A stretch of 64,000 bases of DNA from Aliidiomarina soli. Its GTDB lineage: Bacteria > Pseudomonadota > Gammaproteobacteria > Enterobacterales > Alteromonadaceae. The DNA lies in contig NZ_PIPO01000002.1 in NCBI RefSeq assembly GCF_003986975.1, positions 310,001 through 374,000 on the forward strand, in the 5' to 3' direction. The position numbers and the translations under genes were made by a program. A model generated the notes under the pieces. It searched no databases, was not told the DNA's origin, and saw only the letters and a list, made by a program, of their open reading frames with translations. This document shows positions 46,392 to 54,936 of the stretch, piece after piece (the stretch's first letter is position 1; every line of letters begins with the position of its first letter).

Positions 46392-47020
46392 AGCAGTCCA
46401 TCCATTTAACCATAACTCTTGTACTGAGCATTTTGTGGCTCAGTGCGTGCAGCAGCCAACCGCCGCAAACCGTTTCGTACCTGCTGAACACACCGGAATT
46501 TGAGGTTATTGACGACTCGATGCAGAAACGGGTCGTGGTTGGCGATGTTGAAGTGGCCAGTTACCTGGCCGGCAAAAGCCTGACTCAGGCACTCAACAAC
46601 CAGCAGATTCATCGTTCACGGCAGCACCAGTGGGCAGAACCGTTGCATTCACAGTTGCAACGACAGCTTCGCCACGGTCTGACCCAGCAACTCGCTAGTA
46701 GCGACTGGCTGCCAGTGGCCGGGAGCGGCCATTTGCGGAGCTACGACTTGCGCCTGGATCTGCATATCGACAGCTTTCACCTGTTGCCAAATGGGGAAGT
46801 CGAGGTGGCTGGGATCTGGCAGGCACGTAACTATCAGCAGGACTTCTTTGCCAGTGGTCGCTTTAGTGAGCATCAGCAATTGGCGGAGGATGGGTATGAC
46901 GCTATGGTTGAGGCCCTTGAGATTGCCTGGCAGCGAAGCATGCAGGAAGTTGCGACTCAATTGTTGAGAACCCTAAACGAAGCAGGCGAAGGCAGTGTGA
47001 ATACCGACGAAGGCGAGTAA
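46388..47020 (+). CDS. pqiC: PqiC outer-membrane lipoprotein
   Basis: 210 residues with lipobox LSAC (Cys about 21) and the ABC-transport auxiliary (PqiC/DUF330) domain: VSYLLNTPEFE, LAGKSLTQAL, LRSYDLRLDLHIDSFHLLPNGEVEVAG. Lipidated and probably in the outer membrane, docking the PqiB needle. ATGA overlap with pqiB. Confidence 0.92.
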   Translation: MKQSIHLTITLVLSILWLSACSSQPPQTVSYLLNTPEFEVIDDSMQKRVVVGDVEVASYLAGKSLTQALNNQQIHRSRQHQWAEPLHSQLQRQLRHGLTQQLASSDWLPVAGSGHLRSYDLRLDLHIDSFHLLPNGEVEVAGIWQARNYQQDFFASGRFSEHQQLAEDGYDAMVEALEIAWQRSMQEVATQLLRTLNEAGEGSVNTDEGE

Positions 47021-47026
47021 CCCAGC

Positions 47027-48460
47027 GTGAAAAAACTTGGCTTATCCACTGGCTGGCAGCTATTTGTTGCCATCGCAGGTGTTGCATTGATTCTGGTGAT
47101 GGCCACTCTGGTCGGCATCCGTCTCTATTTTATTCATAACTTCAATAATTACCTCAGTGCTCAGGAAACACAGCGGATGCAGGAGCTCGCTGTGCTTATT
47201 GCCGACTACTACGAGCGCCAAACAGAACGTGATGCGGATTTTCGCTTCGAGCAGCTCGGTGAACTTGAACGGGGCGGGGTGCGCCGGCTGTTGGCTGGGT
47301 TGAGCATCGCGCAGTGGCGCGAGTCACGTCAGCAACCTCAGAGCGACGGGCTCGACCCGCGACGCCTCAGCTTTCGCAATCTTGCCTTGTATAGCGCCGA
47401 TGGTGATTTACTGTTTGGGCGCGATATTAATGACCCTATTCAGGTATCTATTGTTGAGCCGGACAGCGGGGTGACTCTGGGTTATTTACGCACGGGCCGG
47501 CCGCAAGGTCCGTTACAACCCATTGACGAGGTCTTTCAACAGCAGCAAATGGCGGCGATCCTGCTGGCGGGTTTTGCTGCTTTGCTGGTCGCGGCGCTGG
47601 TTGCAGCAATACTGGCACGACGTTTACGACGCCGGGTGAGTACATTGACCCGGGCGACCCGACGGCTTGCCGCTGGAGCGTACGATGTCGAAGTGCCGCA
47701 GCAGGGGCGGGATGAGCTAACGGCGCTGGCCGCCGATATTAATGCGCTGGCGCGAACGCTGCGTGCGGCAGCAGGCCAGCGACAGGCGTTCATGGCCGAC
47801 ATTGCACACGAGTTACGCACGCCGCTGACTATTTTGCAGGCTGAGCTGGAAGCGTTAGAAGATGGTATTCGCCATCTGGACGCACAAGAAATGGGTCTGT
47901 TGCAGGGCCAGGTTCGGCAACTGACGCAGTTGGTGGACGACCTGCATATGCTGGCTGACGCCGATGCAGGTTCGTTGCGTTACCAGTGGCAACCGTTGAC
48001 CCTGAATGGCTGGTTACAGGAGCAGTGGCCGGTGCTTAGCCATCAGGCTGAGCAGGCGGGCCTTAAAGCGAGGCTGAAATTGCCGTTGCAGCCACTTAGT
48101 ATCAAAGCTGACCCGCAAAGGTTGCAACAGCTACTGATGAATGTCTGGTCCAATTCCATGCGGTATACCGATGCGCCAGGTGAAGTTGAACTTGAGTTAG
48201 CGCAGGTAGACAATGCCGTGCAATTGATCGTTCGGGACTCGGCGCCGGGTGTCGCAGAAAGCGCAATGAAAGATATCTTCCGCCGCCTGTATCGGGAAGA
48301 GGGCTCCCGTAACCGCCGATCGGGTGGCAGCGGATTGGGGTTGGCGATATGTGAGCGGATTGCGCAGGCGCATGCTGGCACCCTGACAGCAACGCAAAGC
48401 GCGCTGGGCGGCTTACAAATTTGTCTGAGCATGCCGGACCCGGGAGTAACCAGCCAATGA
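47027..48460 (+). CDS. baeS: BaeS-like sensor histidine kinase
   Basis: 477 residues, GTG start. Membrane helix about 12-33, periplasmic domain (~34-165), second helix about 170-195, HAMP (~196-248), phospho-acceptor His in MADIAHELRTPLTIL, N box NVWSNSMRYTD and G box GGSGLGLAICER. The phospho-acceptor segment reads AFMADIAHELRTPL...ELEALEDGIR, very close to BaeS. Envelope-stress kinase. Six bases after pqiC and overlapping baeR by 4, so it lies in the pqi operon. Confidence 0.88.
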   Translation: MKKLGLSTGWQLFVAIAGVALILVMATLVGIRLYFIHNFNNYLSAQETQRMQELAVLIADYYERQTERDADFRFEQLGELERGGVRRLLAGLSIAQWRESRQQPQSDGLDPRRLSFRNLALYSADGDLLFGRDINDPIQVSIVEPDSGVTLGYLRTGRPQGPLQPIDEVFQQQQMAAILLAGFAALLVAALVAAILARRLRRRVSTLTRATRRLAAGAYDVEVPQQGRDELTALAADINALARTLRAAAGQRQAFMADIAHELRTPLTILQAELEALEDGIRHLDAQEMGLLQGQVRQLTQLVDDLHMLADADAGSLRYQWQPLTLNGWLQEQWPVLSHQAEQAGLKARLKLPLQPLSIKADPQRLQQLLMNVWSNSMRYTDAPGEVELELAQVDNAVQLIVRDSAPGVAESAMKDIFRRLYREEGSRNRRSGGSGLGLAICERIAQAHAGTLTATQSALGGLQICLSMPDPGVTSQ

Positions 48461-49173
48461 GCCAACCCCAGGCCCATATCGTCGTGGTAGAAGATGAAGT
48501 AGAAATTCAGCAGCTTGTTGCGGACTATTTGCACCATGCTGGTTTCAAAGTAACCACTTTTGGCGAGGGAGACCGGGCCCTAACGGCGCTAACCGCAGGA
48601 TCACTAGAGGCAGATCTGGTGATTCTGGATATTATGTTGCCAGGCCTTGATGGACTCGAGCTTTGCCAGTCACTGCGCCAGCATTCTCAGGTTCCGGTGG
48701 TATTTTTAACCGCCCGCCACGATGAAATTGACCGTTTGTTGGGGCTGCGGCTTGGCGCCGATGACTACATCTGCAAACCTTTCAGTCCGCGTGAAGTAGT
48801 TGCCCGTGTGGAAGCAATTTTACGGCGTCAGCGCTGGCTGAGTAGCTCCGCTGCAGAGCAGGGTACACCCGGTTTATTGCTTGATCCGGCGGCACTCAAA
48901 GTGAAGCTGGATAATCAGGCGATTGAGTTAACACCGGTTGAGTTTCGCCTGTTGCAGACTCTGGTTGAAAATCCGGGGCGGGTGTTCAGACGCGACCAGC
49001 TGGTGAATGCTGCGTATGACGACTATCGTGTGGTGTCGGACCGCACGATTGACAGCCACATCAAAAATATCCGCCTTAAACTGACACAGGTGCGTGCAGC
49101 GCAGCAATTTATTCAGTCGGTTTATGGGGTGGGTTACCGGTTTGAACCGGATATCTCCACAGTTTCTCCTTAA
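48457..49173 (+). CDS. baeR: BaeR-like response regulator
   Basis: 238 residues from the ATG at 48457 (ATGA overlap with baeS). Receiver with D in VILDIMLPG, T in LTARHDEIDRLLGL, K in DDYICKPFSPREVVARV, which is the BaeR pattern; winged-helix DNA-binding domain at the C-terminus (VYGVGYRFEP). Probably regulates this operon and envelope-stress genes; no binding site could be recognised by eye. Confidence 0.9.
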   Translation: MSQPQAHIVVVEDEVEIQQLVADYLHHAGFKVTTFGEGDRALTALTAGSLEADLVILDIMLPGLDGLELCQSLRQHSQVPVVFLTARHDEIDRLLGLRLGADDYICKPFSPREVVARVEAILRRQRWLSSSAAEQGTPGLLLDPAALKVKLDNQAIELTPVEFRLLQTLVENPGRVFRRDQLVNAAYDDYRVVSDRTIDSHIKNIRLKLTQVRAAQQFIQSVYGVGYRFEPDISTVSP

Positions 49174-49253
49174 TTCCCTCACCCTCTCTGCACACTTGAG
49201 GAATAGATTAGAGGTATCAACTTAGGATACCCAATCGGGTAAGGAGAACGACC

Positions 49254-49688
49254 ATGAAAACATCTATGCAATTAACCTTTAAAACTCTCATTGCAGCGGT
49301 AACCTTAACCTCGGCTATGCTGCTGGCAAGTACTGCTGCAACGGCCAATGATGAAACCGGTGAGGCTGTTGAGGAGCACGACTGGTTTGCCCGGATTGAC
49401 AGCAACAATGACGGCGTTATCAGTGAAAGCGAATTTGTTGCCAACGCGATACAACGGGCGGAAGAACGAGCGACATCGGCCTTCGCGCGCATGGACGAAG
49501 ATGGCAACGGTGAAATTTCCGCAGATGATTTCAATGCAATGCTCGAGAAACGTGGTGAATGGACAACCGAGCGTCGTCAGGAAATGCGTGAACGCATGCG
49601 CGAGTGGCGGGAAGCAGGGCACTTCCGGGGTGACAAACATCGTGGTGGGCGCGAACGTCGTTCAGATCGTCAGCAACAGCAAGGCTAA
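49254..49688 (+). CDS. secreted EF-hand protein
   Basis: 144 residues. Signal peptide about 1-30 (ends TAATA). Two EF-hand loops: DSNNDGVISESEF and DEDGNGEISADDF, both with complete acidic ligand spacing, so calcium binding is likely. The C-terminal ~45 residues are rich in Arg, Glu and Gln (helical, R-E-R-M-R-E-W-R), ending HRGGRERRSDRQQQQG. Periplasmic. It follows baeR by 80 bases with AAGGAG before the ATG and may be a regulated target. The function is unknown. Confidence 0.85.
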   Translation: MKTSMQLTFKTLIAAVTLTSAMLLASTAATANDETGEAVEEHDWFARIDSNNDGVISESEFVANAIQRAEERATSAFARMDEDGNGEISADDFNAMLEKRGEWTTERRQEMRERMREWREAGHFRGDKHRGGRERRSDRQQQQG

Positions 49689-49701
49689 GCGAGCTTCAAC
49701 A

Positions 49702-51243
49702 CTACATCCATCGGCCGTGGAAGGTCTTGCTGTTGGTTAGTAGGTGCTCACTAATTCGTTGTAATTCAGATTCAGGCAACCAGCTAATGGTTTCACGGCC
49801 GGCAGCGCTATAGACCTGCAGACTGAGCATTCCCCAATAGCGTAGCCACGGGCCCTGGCGTAATGTCAGGGCCTGTATTTTATGTGCCGGCACCCAACGC
49901 TGTTGCTTACCGAGAATACCTTGCTGGGTCGCAAACCAGTGGTCATTTACAAATACTGCCCGTTTGCGCCAGCTCAACCATTGCACCAGCCCTGAAACCA
50001 GCGTGCTTATCCATAAAGCGTGCAATATCACTTCCAAATCGAATGAACTGATCAGAGTGGCAGCTGCAGTTATAAAGGCGACGCTAATCAGGAACGGCAG
50101 CACCATACTGGCTTTGTGGGTCCGTTTCCATTCCGGGGTCTGCGCTAAGCCGAGCTGAATTTTTAGGTCGTCGAGACGAGACTGGTCCAGTACCGGCAGG
50201 AAAAAGGCTTTTTGCTGCTGGCGCTGCACCTGACCACTTTGATTGACCCGCATCGAGTAGCGTGAAATAAGGCGTGCCACGAACCCTTGCTGAATGACCA
50301 CGCGCTGTAACCGCAGGTACTGGAAGGTACGTGAGGCGATAGTAAAGAGGCCGAAACGAGACTGGTAGCGGTGCAGGTTTTTATCCTCAGTCTTCCCGGC
50401 AGTGTCAGCTGTGGTGGTTTCTGAGGTGCTAGCAAAAATGTGCAGGCTGAAACGATAGAAACGAACGATAGCGATAACTACCGACAGCGCCACCAGCAGC
50501 GCAATCGCACCCAGGGTCAGCGCTATTAACAGCGCCCAGCCGCTTTCGTCCTGACTGATGTGATTGAAAGACTGCATCAGTTGCTGCAGATGCTGATCAA
50601 TCAGGTCGTCCAGTATATCGCCCTGGCTGAGTGGGTAGAGCAGAATAGGCAGGGCCAGCAGCACCGGATTATGCATCAGACCATAGCGGGCGATTTCTTT
50701 TAGCCCAAGGGTGAACTGATAAATGGTTGAGGGGCTGTTGTCACCACTGGCTTCGCTCCCGTCGACGGCGCGGCCTTGTTGCTCGCTGCCTTTCGAGCGT
50801 GACTCATGCAGCATTTGCTCTTTAAGAGTTTGTGCGTGGGCGAACGGAATTCCGGCCAGCTCCACCTCCTTGCTTTCTGAGCCAGCGCTGTCGACACCGA
50901 GCACCGCTAGGCCTAAAGGACGAAAGTACCAGGGTTGACGAATGTCCGCCTGCTGAATACGGGCATAATCCAGGGTTAACTGGGTACGTTTAAAAATGCC
51001 ACTGCGGATAAAAAGGCGGGTGTTATCGTTCTGGTATCGGAAGAACCACCACGACAGCACGGCGTGTAAACAAAGCCCAGTGGGTATGCCAATGAACAAC
51101 ACAGGTAACGCCAGTTGGCGTAGGTGCTCGCCGCCAGCAAAAAGAATGACCAGCAACGGAATAAAGTTACTCCCTTGCCTGACCAGCTGGACGATCGAGC
51201 GGCCGAGAAAGTAAATCAGCGTATAGACGGAGACTCGTTGCAC
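49702..51243 (-). CDS. ydbT: YdbT-like membrane protein with three bacterial PH domains
   Basis: 513 residues. Alternating pairs of membrane helices and bacterial PH (bPH_2) domains: near 70-130 (SGIFKRTQLTLDYARIQQADIRQPW), near 290-350 (YQSRFGLFTIASRTFQYLRLQRVVI) and near 430-500 (QQGILGKQQRWVPAHKIQALTLRQGPWLRYWGM). The arrangement matches the YdbT family, which is nearly always next to YdbS; no established function. Eighteen bases after ydbS. The Ser/Glu-rich linker near residues 145-170 is species-specific. Confidence 0.88.
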   Translation of the reverse strand: MQRVSVYTLIYFLGRSIVQLVRQGSNFIPLLVILFAGGEHLRQLALPVLFIGIPTGLCLHAVLSWWFFRYQNDNTRLFIRSGIFKRTQLTLDYARIQQADIRQPWYFRPLGLAVLGVDSAGSESKEVELAGIPFAHAQTLKEQMLHESRSKGSEQQGRAVDGSEASGDNSPSTIYQFTLGLKEIARYGLMHNPVLLALPILLYPLSQGDILDDLIDQHLQQLMQSFNHISQDESGWALLIALTLGAIALLVALSVVIAIVRFYRFSLHIFASTSETTTADTAGKTEDKNLHRYQSRFGLFTIASRTFQYLRLQRVVIQQGFVARLISRYSMRVNQSGQVQRQQQKAFFLPVLDQSRLDDLKIQLGLAQTPEWKRTHKASMVLPFLISVAFITAAATLISSFDLEVILHALWISTLVSGLVQWLSWRKRAVFVNDHWFATQQGILGKQQRWVPAHKIQALTLRQGPWLRYWGMLSLQVYSAAGRETISWLPESELQRISEHLLTNSKTFHGRWM

Positions 51244-51261
51244 GTTTAGCTCTCTACTCCT

Positions 51262-51741
51262 TTAGTCTTCGTCCGGCTCGTTGATAAGGCCGAGCAACTG
51301 ACTGCGAATTTGTGCCGCCTGTGATTTGGCTAAGCCGGGTATCGCTAAGTCTGAACCAGCCCCGCCAGCGGTATACAACGACAGGCGACTAAGCCCGAGC
51401 ATACGCTCAATCGGACCCTGGCTTATTTCGACATGCTGAATACGATTCACAGGCACCGCGGTTTGCTTGCGCCACAGGGCGCCAGTGCGGTAATGAACGT
51501 CCAGTTCACTGACCGCGTAGCCGGTTAACTGGTAACGTCGCGGCGCCCAAAAAAACAGCATCACCAACAGGATCAGAATAAATAAAATTGCCGCCAGGCC
51601 TGGAATCCAGCGCCATTCAGCGGGTATCCACCACAGCGCTATCAAGCTGGCCACAATTAACAGCCCCCAGTTTATCAGCGCGTCTATGCGCAGCTGCAGG
51701 CGATACTTAGGGTCTACATGCAGGTAGTCCGGTAAGGTCAT
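51262..51741 (-). CDS. ydbS: YdbS-like single PH-domain membrane protein
   Basis: 159 residues. Two membrane helices (about 22-42 and 45-68) then one bPH_2 domain with YQLTGYAVSELDVHYRTGALWRKQ, VPVNRIQHVEISQGPIERMLGL and SLYTAGGAGSDLAIPGL. Function unknown; partner of YdbT. It begins 4 bases after the upstream membrane protein gene, so the three form one operon. Confidence 0.9.
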   Translation of the reverse strand: MTLPDYLHVDPKYRLQLRIDALINWGLLIVASLIALWWIPAEWRWIPGLAAILFILILLVMLFFWAPRRYQLTGYAVSELDVHYRTGALWRKQTAVPVNRIQHVEISQGPIERMLGLSRLSLYTAGGAGSDLAIPGLAKSQAAQIRSQLLGLINEPDED

Positions 51742-51745
51742 TTAG

Positions 51746-52171
51746 TTATTCCACCAGAATAATGTTGGGCAATAGGCGTTTTAAATGCAGGCTAAGCTGA
51801 CCAACCTGATCCGCAGGAAATAGCAACCGGACCCGGAACTTAGGGTTGAACGGAAACTGCAGGTAACCCTGTTCACCGTTACTGCCAATAGCAATGCGTT
51901 GCACCTGATTCGCCTCAATGGACTCGCCCAGTATGCGCAGGCGCCCGCCTTCCAGCTGCACCGCCTCAATAACATCTTCCACATACACCGACTTATGTTC
52001 CGTGCGGGCCACAATGCGATCAAAAAAGAGTAAAAACAGCAAAACCAGAAAAAAGCCGACGTGATTAAAAATAACCGGGCCGGACATTACCAGCAGAATA
52101 GAAAAAATGGCGACCACGAAAGTCACCCGAATCCAGAACGGAATTTTACCGACTGCGTTTGCTAACCACAT
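51746..52171 (-). CDS. unknown membrane protein upstream of ydbST
   Basis: 141 residues. Two membrane helices (about 13-35 and 36-52) and a soluble C-terminal ~85 residues with beta-strand pattern: VYVEDVIEAVQLEGGRL, IEANQVQRIAIGSNG, GYLQFPFNP, KFRVRLLFPADQV. The layout (helix pair plus small beta domain) mimics YdbS, and the domain may be a divergent PH-like fold, but I do not recognise a family. First gene of the three-gene operon, gap of 4 bases. Confidence 0.75.
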   Translation of the reverse strand: MWLANAVGKIPFWIRVTFVVAIFSILLVMSGPVIFNHVGFFLVLLFLLFFDRIVARTEHKSVYVEDVIEAVQLEGGRLRILGESIEANQVQRIAIGSNGEQGYLQFPFNPKFRVRLLFPADQVGQLSLHLKRLLPNIILVE

Positions 52172-52394
52172 ACCTAAACCAAGCCTGTTGTTTGACTAGG
52201 TCAGTGTATGCGTTTTCGCGAGTGGCGGCAATTGAGGAGGGAGTCTCTGGATAAGTAACCGTTACGAGTTTCCGTTGTTTTGATAGGTCCGAGCATGGGA
52301 ACTAAATCAGCTAGCACTATACGCAATTGACTCATAGGCAGCTGGCGCGCGGCTGACTAGGCTTAGGGAAGGTTATTGGCCAGGGAGAGGGCGT

Positions 52395-53951
52395 ATGGGG
52401 CTTGCGGTGGTGCACACCCGGGCGATGCTGGGCATGGAAGCGCCGGCGGTTCAGGTTGAAGTGAGTGTGGCAAAGGGAATTGGCCAGTTTCAGATTATTG
52501 GCATGCCGGAAACCACGGTGCGAGAGGCGAAGGACAGGGTACGTACGGCACTGCTGAATAGTGACTTTAGTTTTCCGGTGGGGCGGATTACCGTCAACCT
52601 GTCACCGGCTGAGCTGCCGAAGCAGGGCGCGCGCTATGATTTGGCTATTGCAGTTGGGGTATTGCTGGCGGCTGATACCTTGACCCTTGAGCACCTTGAT
52701 GACATCGAATGCTATGGCGAACTGGGCCTCAATGGCGAGCTGCGCCCGGTGCGCGGCACCCTGCCGAGTTTAATCGCCTGCCAGCAGGCGCAACGTTTAG
52801 CACTGATCCCAAGCCAAAACGCTGAAGAAGCGGCGTTACTACGCGACGCGGTGGCCTATGGTTTCGCCACCCTACGGGAGGTGGTCGCGCACCTTTCGGG
52901 CGCGCAGCGCCTACCCCTTATCCAGCCGTCACCTTTACCCGTCAGGACCATGGCCCATGGCGACATGCAGGACGTACAGGGGCAGCATCAGGCTAAACGG
53001 GCGTTGCTGCTGGCTGCTGCCGGTGGCCATAATATCCTCTTTGTCGGGCCACCGGGGACGGGCAAAACCATGTTGGCGCAGCGCATGTTGAGTATTTTGC
53101 CGCCTCTTAACGAACAGCAGGCGCTGGAAGTGGCGGCGGTGCAGTCGATAAGCCAGGACGGCTTTCAGGCGCAAAGCTGGCGTCAGCGGCCGTTTCGCTC
53201 GCCGCATCATACCTCGTCGGCTGCGGCCTTGATTGGCGGTGGGTCGGACGCCAGACCGGGTGAGATATCGCTGGCGGATCACGGTATTTTATTCCTTGAT
53301 GAACTGGCCGAGATCCATCGTCATATTCTGGACAGTCTGCGGGAGCCACTGGAGTCAGGGGTCGTCCATATCAGTCGGGCTAAGCAACGGGCCTCGTATC
53401 CGGCGAGGTTTCAACTAGTCTGTGCGCTGAACCCGTCGCCCTGCGGTAGCTTTGACGGTGATCTCGCGTCGGCCCGGGCTACCCCGGACCAGATCCTGCG
53501 TTACTTAAGTAAAATCTCCGGGCCATTTTTAGACCGGATTGATTTGCAGGTGGAAGTGCCGAGGCAGCCTGATGTGTTACGCCATGGCATACAGCGCGGT
53601 CCGGAAAGTAGCAACGAGGAAAACAGCGAGAACAGCGCCGAGAGTTCGAGCCTGTTAGCCAAGGTGGAAGCAGCCAGGGAGCTGCAGCTTGAGCGTCAGC
53701 ATTGCCTTAACAGTGAACTGAAAGCCTGTGACGTGATAGAAATCTGTCAGCTCAGTGAGGCGGACCATGAATTTCTGGTCGCGGCTGTGGAGCGTTTTAA
53801 AATGTCTCATCGCGCCTACCATCGGGTTTTGCGGCTGGCGCGAACCATTGCTGACCTGGATGCTGCAGGTCAGGTTAGTCGTCAGCATTTGAGCGAAGCA
53901 TTAAGTTACCGTGCGCTGGATGCATTGTTACGGCAGTTGCGTGAACTCTGA
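52395..53951 (+). CDS. comM: YifB/ComM-type Mg-chelatase-like AAA+ ATPase
   Basis: 518 residues. N-terminal Lon-protease-like fold without the protease role (VHTRAMLGMEAPAVQVEVS), Walker A GPPGTGKT (218-225), Walker B GILFLDELAE, sensor regions and the C-terminal Mg-chelatase domain (FKMSHRAYHRVLRLARTIADL). ComM is a hexameric helicase that drives branch migration during natural transformation. A Ser/Asn/Glu-rich insert near 400-415 (SSNEENSENSAESSS) is unusual. Single gene. Confidence 0.94.
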   Translation: MGLAVVHTRAMLGMEAPAVQVEVSVAKGIGQFQIIGMPETTVREAKDRVRTALLNSDFSFPVGRITVNLSPAELPKQGARYDLAIAVGVLLAADTLTLEHLDDIECYGELGLNGELRPVRGTLPSLIACQQAQRLALIPSQNAEEAALLRDAVAYGFATLREVVAHLSGAQRLPLIQPSPLPVRTMAHGDMQDVQGQHQAKRALLLAAAGGHNILFVGPPGTGKTMLAQRMLSILPPLNEQQALEVAAVQSISQDGFQAQSWRQRPFRSPHHTSSAAALIGGGSDARPGEISLADHGILFLDELAEIHRHILDSLREPLESGVVHISRAKQRASYPARFQLVCALNPSPCGSFDGDLASARATPDQILRYLSKISGPFLDRIDLQVEVPRQPDVLRHGIQRGPESSNEENSENSAESSSLLAKVEAARELQLERQHCLNSELKACDVIEICQLSEADHEFLVAAVERFKMSHRAYHRVLRLARTIADLDAAGQVSRQHLSEALSYRALDALLRQLREL

Positions 53952-54119
53952 TTGCACAGGCACTCGGCTATATCAGGCTCTGCTATGGTGAGTTTTGCTG
54001 TGGTACTCTGTTACTAAAGCCGAGGTACTCTCTTGGCAAAGAGAATGAGCGACAGCGATGTTGAGGCTTAGCAGCCACAACTGTGACAAGCCAGTGAAGT
54101 GGAAGTGAAAGAGGCAAGT

Positions 54120-54752
54120 ATGACTGACCAACGAATGAATAAAACGCAAGGCTCAAATGCAAAAGCGGACGGCCAGCGATTGCTCTGGCTGGCGCTGGCG
54201 ATGGTGGCTCTGACCATTCCCTTATGGTACGAAATTGCATTGCAACCGGGAACCTATGTGTTTGCCTGGCGCTGGACTGAGCAACAGGTATTGATTGAAA
54301 GTATTGTCAGTGTACTTCACCTGATTGTAGTGATTGCCGGTGTCGTGATGCTCAAGCGCGCGGTCGGTGACATGCCGCAGTGGCCGTTGATACGGATTGG
54401 GGCCTGGGTCTGGGCTGGTTTGGTGGGCTTACTGGCACTCTTTGCTATTATCATGTTCCAGGTCAGTGACGATACCGTGCTTGAATCGATTGAAGGTGAA
54501 GGGTATCGGATTAATGCCGTGCGCAGCGGTGGGGAGGTTGCAGAACGCACTCAAATAAACGTGGTATTTAGCTGTAATCACACGCTGCTGTACAAAAACA
54601 TTCTCTATCTTGATCGTCTGGCGACCGTGAATGAAGTCGATATGAACATTGATGAGGATGAACTGCACATTCGTTATCGTTGGGATGAGCGCATGGTGCA
54701 GGAAGAACGCTACTCGATCAGTGACTTTTATCGTCAGTGCCGAGAAGAATAA
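54120..54752 (+). CDS. unknown membrane protein with C-terminal soluble domain
   Basis: 210 residues from the ATG at 54120 (AGAGG upstream); a GTG at 54099 is in frame but less likely. Three membrane helices (about 23-43, 62-83, 93-115), then about 95 residues with beta-rich character: SIEGEGYRINAVRSGGEVAERT, INVVFSCNHTLLYKNILYLD, and acidic VDMNIDEDELHIRYRW. I do not recognise a family. Single gene between comM and the subtilisin. Confidence 0.7.
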   Translation: MTDQRMNKTQGSNAKADGQRLLWLALAMVALTIPLWYEIALQPGTYVFAWRWTEQQVLIESIVSVLHLIVVIAGVVMLKRAVGDMPQWPLIRIGAWVWAGLVGLLALFAIIMFQVSDDTVLESIEGEGYRINAVRSGGEVAERTQINVVFSCNHTLLYKNILYLDRLATVNEVDMNIDEDELHIRYRWDERMVQEERYSISDFYRQCREE

Positions 54753-54869
54753 AACCAATCTGACCAGGGGTTTAGTAATCTTTTTGTAAACATTGTTAAA
54801 ATAACGTTTTTAATTTGTTAAGGTTTTTGTGGGCTAGCCGTTTTGGGTGATGTTTAGATCCTTATCAGA

Positions 54870-54905
54870 CCCGCAGTAATCAGAACTACGGGGCTCATTT
54901 GAGCC
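54870..54905 (+). promoter_or_regulatory. tandem hairpins in the subtilisin leader
   Basis: Hairpin 1: CCCGCAGT (54870-54877) with ACTACGGG (54885-54892), one mismatch. Hairpin 2: GGCTC (54892-54896) with GAGCC (54901-54905), followed by GATTTCTTTTCT. The two share a base and sit 32-67 bases before the subtilisin ATG, suggesting mutually exclusive structures or an attenuator. Confidence 0.35.
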
Positions 54906-54936
54906 GATTTCTTTTCTAAAACAAAAAGAAAACGTT

